Shown: in pieces, positions 8,969 to 16,578 of the stretch
Position numbering within the stretch: position 1 is the first letter of the stretch
How the letters are laid out: the number at the start of each line of letters is the position of its first letter
DNA from: Thermoanaerobacterium butyriciformans
Lineage (GTDB): Bacteria; Bacillota; Thermoanaerobacteria; Thermoanaerobacterales; Thermoanaerobacteraceae
Direction: 5' to 3'
Assembly (NCBI RefSeq): GCF_017874545.1
Contig: NZ_JAGGLT010000019.1
Span: 1 to 64,000, forward strand
Length of the DNA stretch: 64,000 bases
Translations under genes and position numbers: made by a program
The notes under the pieces: generated by a model
What the model saw: the letters and a program-made list of their open reading frames with translations, nothing else
Database searches by the model: none
Told to the model about the DNA's origin: nothing

Positions 8969-9778
8969 TTATAATATATTCCCATCAATATCTATAATTC
9001 CGATTTTTATAGCAGCTCTAACTATTTCTAAATCATTATCTACCTTAAATAAATTGCTAAGTTTATTTAAATGTTTTCTCAACGTTCGATCTGATATGCC
9101 TATATCTGATGTTACTAATTTTCTTACCCCATTACGTACTAAAGATGATAAAATTAACTTGTCCACATCATCAAGTTTAGAACTTATTATTGGTAGATTT
9201 TTATTTCTATATGATAAATATTCTTCAATATAGATAGCTATATTTTTAAGAATAGCACTTTGGTCTTTAATGCTTGGAACATTAATCCGCGACACATCAA
9301 GATATGCGACTACTTCTCCACAATAATAATCAATTATTGGTATAGCAGTGCAATACCAATCTTTGAACAATTTACAATAGTGATCTTTACCGCATAATTC
9401 AATCTGATTTTTATATTTCATAGCCATACTAATCGCATTTGTGCCACAATCCTCAAGCCTTAAGCTACTACCTTCTGCAAAATGCAATGTGTTGAAATAA
9501 TTATTAAGTTTATCATCGCAGATAAGTTTGATTATATAGCCGTTTTTATCACATAGAATAAAAAAGTATCCTTCCAAAAGAAGACATTTATACCTTAGAC
9601 TTTTATCTACGAGACTATTAAGCAATGACAATAAAAAACTGTTTTCTTTTTTTATGTTTATTAGCTTTTCATCACTAATTGCTTTATTAAAAATTTTCTT
9701 ATTTGGATTAACATTTATAAGTAATGATTCCCCATGTGATTCAGCAATTTCTTTTTTAATGGTCAATATATTACTCAT
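8969..9778 (-). CDS. GAF-sensor HTH transcriptional regulator (AcoR-like sensor without AAA domain)
   Basis: A 269-residue regulator. The middle part (about residues 100-175) matches the GAF sensor of AcoR/DhaR-type regulators: EDCGTNAISMA, then CGKDHYCKLFKDWYC with Cys and His spaced as in that family, then TAIPIIDYYCGEVVAYLD. The C-terminus (about 210-268) carries a LuxR-like helix-turn-helix (GISDRTLRKHLNKLSNLF). The sigma-54 AAA domain normally found between these parts is absent. The ATG at 9778 has AAGGTG 9 nt upstream. Paralogues are the short ORF at 59582 (same C-terminus) and the pseudogene at 56718. It probably controls the secreted protein gene downstream through the dyads at 8882-8941; the effector is unknown. 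Confidence 0.8.
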   Translation of the reverse strand: MSNILTIKKEIAESHGESLLINVNPNKKIFNKAISDEKLINIKKENSFLLSLLNSLVDKSLRYKCLLLEGYFFILCDKNGYIIKLICDDKLNNYFNTLHFAEGSSLRLEDCGTNAISMAMKYKNQIELCGKDHYCKLFKDWYCTAIPIIDYYCGEVVAYLDVSRINVPSIKDQSAILKNIAIYIEEYLSYRNKNLPIISSKLDDVDKLILSSLVRNGVRKLVTSDIGISDRTLRKHLNKLSNLFKVDNDLEIVRAAIKIGIIDIDGNIL

Positions 9779-9901
9779 AAATACCAACACCTTCATTAAA
9801 ACTTTATTATTTATCCAATAACATTTCTTAATATATTTTCTACAAAAATATAGAAATTCCTTTTAATTTTAAAATTTTATAAAACTTTGAAAAACAAAAA
9901 T

Positions 9902-9951
9902 AAAATGCACCCAAGATTTAGACAAAAGGTCTAATATCAAGGATGCATTTT
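9902..9951. terminator. Long bidirectional hairpin terminator
   Basis: Arms of about 22 nt (AAAATGCACCCAAG... against CTTGATATTAG.../GGATGCATTTT) pair with a few mismatches around a 5-nt loop, and T-runs follow on both strands. It would end transcripts from the 9978 microprotein gene. Confidence 0.75.
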
Positions 9952-9977
9952 TTATTGATAGAATTGAATAAGAAATA

Positions 9978-10094
9978 TTACCTGAATATTTTGCGTATAT
10001 AGTTAAATATCCCCGAACCCACAACATGTGTCAATTTTACAAAGATTATTATAAAACTTAAAATCAAAACACTTCCTACAATAACAGTTAACAT
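9978..10094 (-). CDS. 38-residue putative single-span membrane microprotein
   Basis: A short ORF encoding 38 residues: a hydrophobic N-terminal span (about residues 2-19, LTVIVGSVLILSFIIIFV) and a basic C-terminal tail ending YIRKIFR. GAGGTG lies 5 nt before the ATG and a strong terminator follows within 30 bp, so the transcription unit looks complete. No family is recognised. It lies between a ferritin-like gene and the GAF-HTH regulator. The composition would suit a small membrane regulator or a type I toxin. The overlapping 72-codon frame at 10003-10221 lacks a good SD and looks spurious. Confidence 0.5.
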   Translation of the reverse strand: MLTVIVGSVLILSFIIIFVKLTHVVGSGIFNYIRKIFR

Positions 10095-10259
10095 AACAGC
10101 ACCTCATATATTTTTTATTTAAATCAATTTTATATTTCACAATAAAACTTTTCAACTGTGTGCTAATAAATCCCATAATAAATCTAAATCTTTCATAAAA
10201 TGATGGTCTTAAAAATTTCAATCTTGGCTTTGTAAAACTTTAGATTAATTTTCTTAATA

Positions 10260-10766
10260 CTATATCGCTTTTATCCTATTACTTAAATCTATGAAGTGCT
10301 TTATCTCTTCATTTAGTAACATAATTGCAACTTTTTTAGTAGAGTCAAACTTAGCATCTTTGACTATTTCATCGTAAAATATTATGGAATCTTTTTCCGC
10401 TCTTATTGCTAATTCTATGGCATCTTCATATGTGTTTATTTTTTTCAGCACTTCATTTACTGAATCTTTTGATGGAAATACAGATGTATTATAAAGCATC
10501 GTCAAATATATAGATGCTTCTATATCAAAGTATGAACTGTCGTCTCCTTTCTTCTCATCCAAAAGTCTTCTATACAATTCTTCAAAACGGGTTTTATGCA
10601 CCAGCTCTTCTTTTGCCATCTCGATGAAAAATTCCTTTATTTCTTTATTATCAGAAAACTTTTCTGAAGCCAAAGTGTAAAATTCATAGCCTCTATCTTC
10701 GATATCAATAGCAAGCTGTACAACTTCAAGATCATTTAAGTATTTCTTCTCTATATCATTTACCAT
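10260..10766 (-). CDS. Ferritin-like (rubrerythrin-type) domain protein
   Basis: A 168-residue all-helical protein of the ferritin-like superfamily. Two similar helix pairs carry the di-iron ligand pattern: D-I-E-D-R-G-Y-E-F-Y near residue 20 and E-E-L-V-H near 54, then AIRAEKDSIIFYDE near 124 and NEEIKHF near 154. Relatives handle iron or reduce peroxide in anaerobes, often as YciE/rubrerythrin-like proteins. There is no C-terminal rubredoxin domain. The ATG at 10766 follows GAGGTG. Divergent from the 10894 gene. Confidence 0.8.
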   Translation of the reverse strand: MVNDIEKKYLNDLEVVQLAIDIEDRGYEFYTLASEKFSDNKEIKEFFIEMAKEELVHKTRFEELYRRLLDEKKGDDSSYFDIEASIYLTMLYNTSVFPSKDSVNEVLKKINTYEDAIELAIRAEKDSIIFYDEIVKDAKFDSTKKVAIMLLNEEIKHFIDLSNRIKAI

Positions 10767-10893
10767 AATAACACCTCTTCGAAAATTATTATTTCCTACA
10801 AATAATTTTACCATTACAAAATTTTCTAGTCAATCAATTTTTAAAACCTTAATAATTTGCTTTAAAAAAAACAAAATAAATTAAGGTGGTGTT

Positions 10894-11325
10894 ATGTGGT
10901 ATATTGTTTTTTCAATTTTTACAACTACTTTAACAATTTTTTTAATCGATAAAAGAAAAATAAATGCATTGATACCTGCATATTTTCTTTCATCAACTGT
11001 AGGCTATACATTAGATATGATTTTTGATGTTACACTTAAATACTACTATTACGTCGAGGCACCTATTCCAAATGGAGTTTTGTCATTTCTAATGGAAACA
11101 TTAATAGGTCCGCCTTTTGGAATGATTTTTATACAATATCTTCCAAAGAATAGAAAAAGTTATATTTTATATCTGATCGTTTGGACTTTATTGTTAACCG
11201 TTATTGAAGCAATATTCCATATAAAAGGTCTTTTGATTTATAATAAATGGAATTATCTTTTTTCGATTATCACATACGTTTTTACATTGACGGCTTTAAC
11301 TGTGCAGAATAAATATTTATCCTAA
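10894..11325 (+). CDS. Multi-spanning membrane protein of unknown function (CBO0543-like)
   Basis: A 143-residue protein with about five hydrophobic spans and short loops (…IDKRKIN…, …LPKNRKS…), clearly an integral membrane protein. It resembles the CBO0543 group of small clostridial and bacillar membrane proteins, whose role is not known. The SD AAGGTGG precedes the ATG. Its last codons overlap the end of the convergent PAP2 gene by 4 bp. Confidence 0.65.
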   Translation: MWYIVFSIFTTTLTIFLIDKRKINALIPAYFLSSTVGYTLDMIFDVTLKYYYYVEAPIPNGVLSFLMETLIGPPFGMIFIQYLPKNRKSYILYLIVWTLLLTVIEAIFHIKGLLIYNKWNYLFSIITYVFTLTALTVQNKYLS

Positions 11326-11864
11326 AGAATCGGCAACATTAATCCATATATATGGGTGATATATGAAAAAAATACACCCATTGTAGAACCTATTATGACA
11401 TCTGAAGGATAATGCAAGCCCATGTATATCCTGGATATGCTTACCATAATAGCTAAGCTTATAAAAACAATGGTTAATCCAGGAAAAGAAAATGAGAATG
11501 AAACTGCCAATGAAAAAATAGCTGTTGCATGGCCTGATGGAAAAGAATAATCTCTAAGCAAGCATTTAAATGTATTTGCCTCCGGCAAAACTAAATATGG
11601 TCTTGGCCTTGTACACAACCTTTTTAAAATCTGGACAAACATATGGCTTCCTGTCAATGTCGTCAATGCTTGAAGCGCAGAAATTTTTACATTATTTTTC
11701 CCAAACACAATAAGCAAAAGGCATGATAACACCGTAAAATACGGCCCTCCAATATGAGTTATTTTAGGCATTATTCTATCAAGCGTCTTGCATTTTATTC
11801 TTTCATTTAGAATATAAAACACATTCCTATCTTCCGCAATAATCAATTTCTTAACTCCCAGCAC
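11322..11864 (-). CDS. PAP2-family phosphatase (undecaprenyl-diphosphatase-like)
   Basis: A 180-residue membrane phosphatase of the PAP2 superfamily. The three active-site motifs are present: K-R-x6-RP (KRLCTRPRP, about residue 77), PSGHA (about 112) and SRxxxGxHYPxD (SRIYMGLHYPSD, about 143). Such enzymes dephosphorylate lipid phosphates such as undecaprenyl pyrophosphate or phosphatidic acid at the membrane face. The GTG start has AGGAGG 9 nt upstream. It directly follows the lipid glycosyltransferase gene (about 14 bp), which suggests a joint role in membrane lipid metabolism. Confidence 0.85.
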   Translation of the reverse strand: MLGVKKLIIAEDRNVFYILNERIKCKTLDRIMPKITHIGGPYFTVLSCLLLIVFGKNNVKISALQALTTLTGSHMFVQILKRLCTRPRPYLVLPEANTFKCLLRDYSFPSGHATAIFSLAVSFSFSFPGLTIVFISLAIMVSISRIYMGLHYPSDVIIGSTMGVFFSYITHIYGLMLPIL

Positions 11865-11878
11865 TGAATGAAACCTCC

Positions 11879-12994
11879 TTACACCTTTATAGCATCCTTT
11901 TTTATATTGTTTATAACAATATTACATACTTTATCTGCAGAATGATATATACCAATCTCGCCCATTCGCTCTTTCATTTCATTTATCTTTTTACTATCGC
12001 CTAATAAATCTATTACTTTCTTATCCAGCCTTTCTATATCCTTGATTCTTAAGGCAATTCTTTTTTTTAGCAGATATTCAAGGTTACGCTCTTCTTGCCC
12101 TGGAATAGGATCAAAAATAATCATAGGCAATTTTTTAGTTATAGCTTCTGTGACAGTCAGACCACCACTTTTTGTTACAAGCACATCTGCCGCATCCATA
12201 AATTCATGTACATTATCTACATGTCCATAAATAAACACATTATCTTCAGCAATTTCTTCAATTTTGGCCTTTAAATTTTTATTTAATCCACATATTACAG
12301 CAATTTGTAGATCTTTATGGTTTTGTATGACATTAACAGCTTTTTTAATATTTCCAAGTCCAAGTCCACCACCCATAATCAGCACAAGCGGTTTGTCTAA
12401 AGAAAACCCTAATTTTTGCCTCATATCAAATTTATCTTTCTTGACGTAAAACTCCTCATCAATAGGTATTCCTGTAACATAAATTTTATCGTCACATATA
12501 CCCATACTTTTCATCTGAGTCTTCATTTCACTTGAACCCACAAAATAACCGTCTATCTGATGATGTATCCAATATGCATGGACATCATAATCAGTCAATA
12601 TGGCATATATAGGTATATTAAGATCCCTTTTTACATGAGATAAAATAGAACAAGAAAATGGATGTGTGCATATTACTGCATCAGGTTTTAAATTTAATAC
12701 ATAATCTTTGATAAAAGTATAAACCGATATGCCTATCAGTTTATTTATACGCCTCTCTATTTTATCCCTTTCCATTTCGTAAAGATATCCCCATAATTCA
12801 GGTGTTAATTTTAATGTCTTTAGGTAAATTCGAGTCGTCAAATACGAAATGCTAGGGAACTTCTCTCCAAGTGGATTTTCCACAAACACCTCAACATTAT
12901 CTCTTTTTTCAAATGATTTTTTCAATGCTATTGCAGTCCTTTTATGTCCAGTACCTATATCTTCATAAAGTATTAAAATCTTCATTTTATCCAT
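11879..12994 (-). CDS. GT28-type glycolipid glycosyltransferase (MGDG synthase/UgtP-like)
   Basis: A 371-residue cytosolic, membrane-associated GT-B glycosyltransferase. The N-terminal domain has the MGDG-synthase pattern (ILYEDIGTGHKRTAIAL, then CTHPFS near residue 115). The C-terminal domain has GGGLGLGN and the nucleotide-sugar site V-T-K-S-G-G-L-T-V-T-E-A near 280, ending in PGQEERN. Relatives are processive diacylglycerol glycosyltransferases (UgtP) and MGDG synthases. The ATG at 12994 has GAGGG 8 nt upstream. Likely an operon with the PAP2 phosphatase. Confidence 0.85.
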   Translation of the reverse strand: MDKMKILILYEDIGTGHKRTAIALKKSFEKRDNVEVFVENPLGEKFPSISYLTTRIYLKTLKLTPELWGYLYEMERDKIERRINKLIGISVYTFIKDYVLNLKPDAVICTHPFSCSILSHVKRDLNIPIYAILTDYDVHAYWIHHQIDGYFVGSSEMKTQMKSMGICDDKIYVTGIPIDEEFYVKKDKFDMRQKLGFSLDKPLVLIMGGGLGLGNIKKAVNVIQNHKDLQIAVICGLNKNLKAKIEEIAEDNVFIYGHVDNVHEFMDAADVLVTKSGGLTVTEAITKKLPMIIFDPIPGQEERNLEYLLKKRIALRIKDIERLDKKVIDLLGDSKKINEMKERMGEIGIYHSADKVCNIVINNIKKDAIKV

Positions 12995-13158
12995 TTTTAA
13001 GACCCTCGCAATCACTATATTGATTATCTCATCAAAATATTAAATTTGGATTAAAGTTTGATTAAAAATACGTTAAAATAGTCTATCAATATAGTTTATT
13101 TTCATTTGCTATCTAATATTATACCATCAAAATTGATTTGTTGTACAAAAATTATTAA

Positions 13159-13182
13159 ACCCTCTTCCGCCAAGAAGAGGGT
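13159..13182 (-). terminator. Intrinsic terminator of thiT
   Basis: ACCCTCTTC pairs perfectly with GAAGAGGGT around a 6-nt loop, followed on the minus strand by TTAATAATTTTT. Confidence 0.75.
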
Positions 13183-13198
13183 CTTAAATACATATTTT

Positions 13199-13837
13199 CT
13201 ACGCTAAAGCTCTCTTTTTCACAATATCAATTGCGTTTCTCACTTGTGGAATAATAGATACCACAAAGCATATTAAGACTTCCACACCTACTAATATCCC
13301 ATTTACAAGAAGCGAATATACTACGGGATTCATGCCTTTTGGTGCATAGCTAGCAAAGAAAAAGACACCTGATAGAAAATGCGAAAAAAACCTACCAAAA
13401 CCGCCAACTAAGACCCCAAGGCTTAAATTTTTCTTGAAAAATCCTGCAAGCCCTAAGGCACCAAATGCCAGAGGATAATCTAAAAGAAGCTGTATCCAAT
13501 GCACAACATAAGGATCTTGTATAAGCTGAAGCATTCCATAAGCCATTCCTACTAAAATACCAGGCCCTGCTCCATAGTAGTATGCAAAAACAAACAAAGG
13601 AAGCATACTGGCTGGCGTTATAGAACCACCTTGAGGCCAATGGTAAAACCTTATATACGACAAGACAAACGATATGGCTATTGCTAAACCACCATATACC
13701 AGCATTTTGACATTAAACTTGACACTATTTCTTAAAATGTAAAACAAAAACACAGCAAATAAAATCGCAATTATGATGGAAAGTGTGGCAGGCTTTATTT
13801 TTGTGAAATCTGAAAAAATGCTTACAATGTAGGACAT
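13199..13837 (-). CDS. thiT: Thiamine transporter ThiT (S component of ECF transporter)
   Basis: A 212-residue membrane protein with six hydrophobic spans and the ThiT/YuaJ fold: the conserved AISFVLSYIRFYHWPQGGSIT stretch (about residues 57-76), SMLPLF, and the substrate-binding PYVVHWIQLLLDYPLAFGALG region. It binds thiamine and works with shared ECF energising subunits that are encoded elsewhere. The ATG follows AAAAGGAGG. A TPP riboswitch with terminator sits directly upstream, which confirms the assignment and shows repression when thiamine pyrophosphate is abundant. Confidence 0.95.
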   Translation of the reverse strand: MSYIVSIFSDFTKIKPATLSIIIAILFAVFLFYILRNSVKFNVKMLVYGGLAIAISFVLSYIRFYHWPQGGSITPASMLPLFVFAYYYGAGPGILVGMAYGMLQLIQDPYVVHWIQLLLDYPLAFGALGLAGFFKKNLSLGVLVGGFGRFFSHFLSGVFFFASYAPKGMNPVVYSLLVNGILVGVEVLICFVVSIIPQVRNAIDIVKKRALA

Positions 13838-13873
13838 AAAAATAACCTCCTTTTGAGGCTATGTACCGCTTAA

Positions 13874-13900
13874 AACAAAAAAACCGCACACTGATGCGGT
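13874..13900 (-). terminator. Riboswitch-controlled terminator upstream of thiT
   Basis: ACCGCATCAGTGTGCGGT followed by T7 on the minus strand. Its CCGCAT arm can instead pair with ATGCGG at the 3' edge of the aptamer, giving an antiterminator when TPP is absent. Confidence 0.85.
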
Positions 13901-13905
13901 CTTTT

Positions 13906-13989
13906 GCCGCATTCCCTTCGTAGGTATTAACCTAATCAGGTTCTAGGGGTTTGGCATCTGCCATCTCAGCTAAAAGCACCCCCAGCGGA
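13906..13989 (-). promoter_or_regulatory. TPP riboswitch (THI element)
   Basis: The minus strand carries the conserved THI-box core: GGGGTGC, CTGAGATGGCAGATGCC, ACCCCTAGAACCTGATC, GGTTAATACC and CGAAGGGAATGCGG. It binds thiamine pyrophosphate and controls the downstream terminator. A TATAAT box at about 14013-14018 would start the leader within the end of ogt. Confidence 0.97.
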
Positions 13990-14033
13990 CATAGTCTGTT
14001 TATTAATTTATATTTATTATCATTATAATAAAA

Positions 14034-14501
14034 TTATTTTTTAAATGCAATACCTTCGTGCTTAAGCAAAAATGCTTTTATATTAAGTCCACCGCCAAAA
14101 CCTTTCAATGTCATATCAGAGCCAATGACCCTATGACACGGTATGATAATCGGAATAGGATTTTTATTGAGGGCATTTCCTACAGCCCTTGATGCATTCG
14201 GCTTGCCTATTCTTTTTGCAATTTCACCATATGTAGCATAAAAACCATACGGTATCTTCATAAGCTCTCGCCAAACTAATTTTTGAAAATCAGTCCCTTC
14301 TAAGTCTAACTTTACGCTAAATTCTTTCAAGTGTCCCTTAAAGTACAATCTAAGCTGTTCTTTGCAATCTGCAATAAACAAATTTGTACCTCTTAAACAT
14401 TGTGAATGTTCTTCATTAGGAAAATCTATCCTTATTATACCATTTTCACCTGCATATATCATCAGCCTTCCAAAGGGTGTATCTAGATAATCACACAACA
14501 C
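14034..14501 (-). CDS. ogt: Methylated-DNA--protein-cysteine methyltransferase
   Basis: A 155-residue suicide DNA repair protein that transfers O6-alkyl groups from guanine to its own cysteine. The active-site motif IPCHRV is at about residues 121-126 (Cys 123), with the upstream helix-turn-helix region (YATYGEIAKRIGKPNASRAVGNALNKNP) and the following G-x-GGG loop. The length matches single-domain Ogt/MGMT enzymes. It starts at the ATG at 14501, about 30 bp after the small membrane-protein gene, and ends close to the thiT leader. Confidence 0.95.
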   Translation of the reverse strand: MLCDYLDTPFGRLMIYAGENGIIRIDFPNEEHSQCLRGTNLFIADCKEQLRLYFKGHLKEFSVKLDLEGTDFQKLVWRELMKIPYGFYATYGEIAKRIGKPNASRAVGNALNKNPIPIIIPCHRVIGSDMTLKGFGGGLNIKAFLLKHEGIAFKK

Positions 14502-14532
14502 TTTATCACATCCTGGGCTTTTAAATAATATG

Positions 14533-14775
14533 CTATCTAATCTTTATTTCTTCATCGGTGTCTTCATCTACATAGTCATCATCAAAATCATCAACTAATT
14601 CAGTTTCTGATTTACTCAAAGCTGCTATTTTTGCTAAGCTTTTTTCTATTGAATCAATCTTTTTCATCTTTTTCATTGTATAAACTATGTAAAATACCAA
14701 AAAAATGACTGATACAATCGGTGTTGCTAATGCTACAAAGTACTGCAGAAATAGCATAAATCCGCTTTGAACCAT
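14533..14775 (-). CDS. Small membrane protein with acidic tail, unknown function
   Basis: An 80-residue protein: one long hydrophobic segment (about residues 5-35), a basic juxtamembrane KKMKKID patch, then a helical linker and a highly acidic tail (DDFDDDYVDEDTDEE). This predicts a single-span protein with a cytosolic charged tail. The ATG at 14775 has GGGAG 8 nt upstream; a GTG three codons earlier overlaps the SD. No family recognised. It lies just upstream of ogt on the same strand. Confidence 0.6.
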   Translation of the reverse strand: MVQSGFMLFLQYFVALATPIVSVIFLVFYIVYTMKKMKKIDSIEKSLAKIAALSKSETELVDDFDDDYVDEDTDEEIKIR

Positions 14776-14916
14776 CCTTGACACTCCCTTCTAAATAAGA
14801 TATTCACTATTTATTATTTCACAAGTAAACAATCAAAACAAGTATTATGAAAAATATTATAAGTTGCTTTTTTATTCAACAAATTCTAAAATAAAATCAA
14901 GAAAGGGTGTAATAAG

Positions 14917-15222
14917 ATGAATTGGCTAGGTATTGTATTAGTAATTGCCGGTATCGTTTATTTGATGTATTCCATATTAAATAAAGATAAAGTTACTTAT
15001 TATACGAGAAAAGCAAAAATAAGGCTTTTAAAATCAGATGAATTCTTAAAGTTGCAGCTTAAGTTTTCAATACTTAATTCCATATACCTTATAATCTTTG
15101 GGATACTTATAATGGTGCTTAATTTAAATAGTATATTTATCGTGGCATCAGGTGTTATATTTTACTTCATAAACTTTTTACTATTTTTAGAAGCCAAGAA
15201 AAAGGGATACGTTGACTACTAA
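14917..15222 (+). CDS. Small three-span membrane protein, unknown function
   Basis: A 101-residue integral membrane protein with hydrophobic spans at about residues 3-20, 50-67 and 70-92, joined by a basic loop (YYTRKAKIRLLKSDEF). The SD GAAAGGGTG precedes the ATG. It stands alone on the plus strand and is followed by a strong terminator. No family recognised. Confidence 0.6.
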   Translation: MNWLGIVLVIAGIVYLMYSILNKDKVTYYTRKAKIRLLKSDEFLKLQLKFSILNSIYLIIFGILIMVLNLNSIFIVASGVIFYFINFLLFLEAKKKGYVDY

Positions 15223-15229
15223 AAGTAAA

Positions 15230-15274
15230 GCCATATTGGTGAAACTTAGGTTTCATCAATATGGCCTATTTTTT
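15230..15274 (+). terminator. Terminator of the 14917 gene, possibly bidirectional
   Basis: GCCATATTGGTGAAAC pairs with GTTTCATCAATATGGC (16 bp, one G:U) around a 4-nt loop, followed by CTATTTTTT on the plus strand. It also lies just beyond the convergent aldo/keto reductase gene. Confidence 0.85.
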
Positions 15275-16412
15275 AAACAGCCTCTTTAAAGTATCTTCTT
15301 ACATCTTTTAAATATTCAATTATCGTCAAGTGCTGAGGGCATTTCGTCTCGCACTCTCCACACTCTATGCAAGAGCTTGCTTTTCCTTCATTTAAATTAT
15401 TATAATTTCTAAGTGCTTCATTGTAGTTGTTGTACATGTGGGCTTCATTGTAAATTGCAAAATTCTTCGGTATATTTACGCCATTTGGACACGGCATACA
15501 GTAGTTGCAAGCAGTACAACCAACAGGTGAAAGCTTCTTATAAGTTTCTCTGACTTTATCAACAAGTTTTACCTCGTCTTCGGTTAAGCCATTGGCTTTT
15601 GACCTTGAGGCACTCTCTATATTTTGTTTCACTTGCTCCATCGTACTCATTCCACTTAATACAAGAGAAACTTCTGGATGATTCCACACCCACTGCAAAG
15701 CCCATTCTGCAGGTGTCCTTTTTACGCTGGCACTATTCCAAATCTCTTTGATAGCCTCTGGCGGATCTCCTGCAAGCTTACCTCCTCTTATTGGTTCCAT
15801 TACAATTACAGCTAACCCTTTCGATGCAGCATACTTAAGCCCTTTTGTACCTGCTTGATTATTTATGTCCATATAGTTGTACTGAATCTGGCAAAAATCC
15901 CATTTATCATAATCATCAATTATGCTTTTAAAAACGTTGTATTCATCATGAAATGAAAAACCAATGAATTTGACTTTACCTTCCTTTTTAACTTTTTCCA
16001 TCCAGCTAAATACATCAAGCCTCTTGTATTTTTCCCACCTTTCTTTATCCAATGCGTGGAGAAGGTAAAAATCTATGTATTCAACATCAAGCTTTTTTAA
16101 CTGCTCATTTAGGTACTTATCCATATCTTCTTTTTCATTAACCAGCCATGACGGAAGTTTTGTAGCTAAATACGTCTTTTCTCTGTAACCATCTTTTAAG
16201 GCTTTGCCTACCACAATTTCACTTTGCCCTTCATGATATGGATATGCAGTATCAACGTAATTAACGCCATTATCTATAGCATATCTTATCATTTTTATCG
16301 CTTCAGCTTCATCTATTTTGCTATAGTCACCATCTACGATAGGAAGTCTCATAGCTCCAAAGCCAAGTGCTGATACTTTTACTCCAGTCTTACCAAAATC
16401 CCTGTATTGCAT
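15273..16412 (-). CDS. Aldo/keto reductase with C-terminal 4Fe-4S cluster motifs
   Basis: A 379-residue cytosolic oxidoreductase. The N-terminal AKR TIM barrel (about residues 1-280) shows GFGAMRLP, DTAYPYHEGQSE with the catalytic Asp/Tyr, and HALD. The C-terminal extension has two cysteine clusters, GCTACNYCMPCPNGVNIP and SCIECGECETKCPQ, typical of 4Fe-4S ferredoxin-like sites. Such fused AKR-ferredoxin proteins are common in anaerobes and reduce aldehydes or ketones; the physiological substrate is unknown. Monocistronic, with its own SD (GGAGGGG) and the shared terminator at 15230-15274. Confidence 0.9.
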   Translation of the reverse strand: MQYRDFGKTGVKVSALGFGAMRLPIVDGDYSKIDEAEAIKMIRYAIDNGVNYVDTAYPYHEGQSEIVVGKALKDGYREKTYLATKLPSWLVNEKEDMDKYLNEQLKKLDVEYIDFYLLHALDKERWEKYKRLDVFSWMEKVKKEGKVKFIGFSFHDEYNVFKSIIDDYDKWDFCQIQYNYMDINNQAGTKGLKYAASKGLAVIVMEPIRGGKLAGDPPEAIKEIWNSASVKRTPAEWALQWVWNHPEVSLVLSGMSTMEQVKQNIESASRSKANGLTEDEVKLVDKVRETYKKLSPVGCTACNYCMPCPNGVNIPKNFAIYNEAHMYNNYNEALRNYNNLNEGKASSCIECGECETKCPQHLTIIEYLKDVRRYFKEAV

Positions 16413-16544
16413 ATCAACCCCTCCATATCATCAAAATTTAAATTTCTTATTTGATTATAGCATCAATAGATAAAATAACAAAATTTAAGCCTCAATACAT
16501 ATTCAATTATACAAAGCTAATACATTGTTACATCAAAAAACAGT

Positions 16545-16572
16545 AAAAGAGCAATAAAACTATTGCTCTTTT
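16545..16572 (-). terminator. Intrinsic terminator of the KimA-like permease gene
   Basis: AAAAGAGCAATA and TATTGCTCTTTT form a perfect 12-bp stem with a 4-nt loop; a T-rich tail follows on the minus strand. Confidence 0.8.
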
Positions 16573-16578
16573 CACTTG

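Noticed and set aside
10003-10221. 72-codon minus-strand ORF
   Set aside because: No SD at its start; its second half is an out-of-frame reading of the better-supported 38-aa microprotein.
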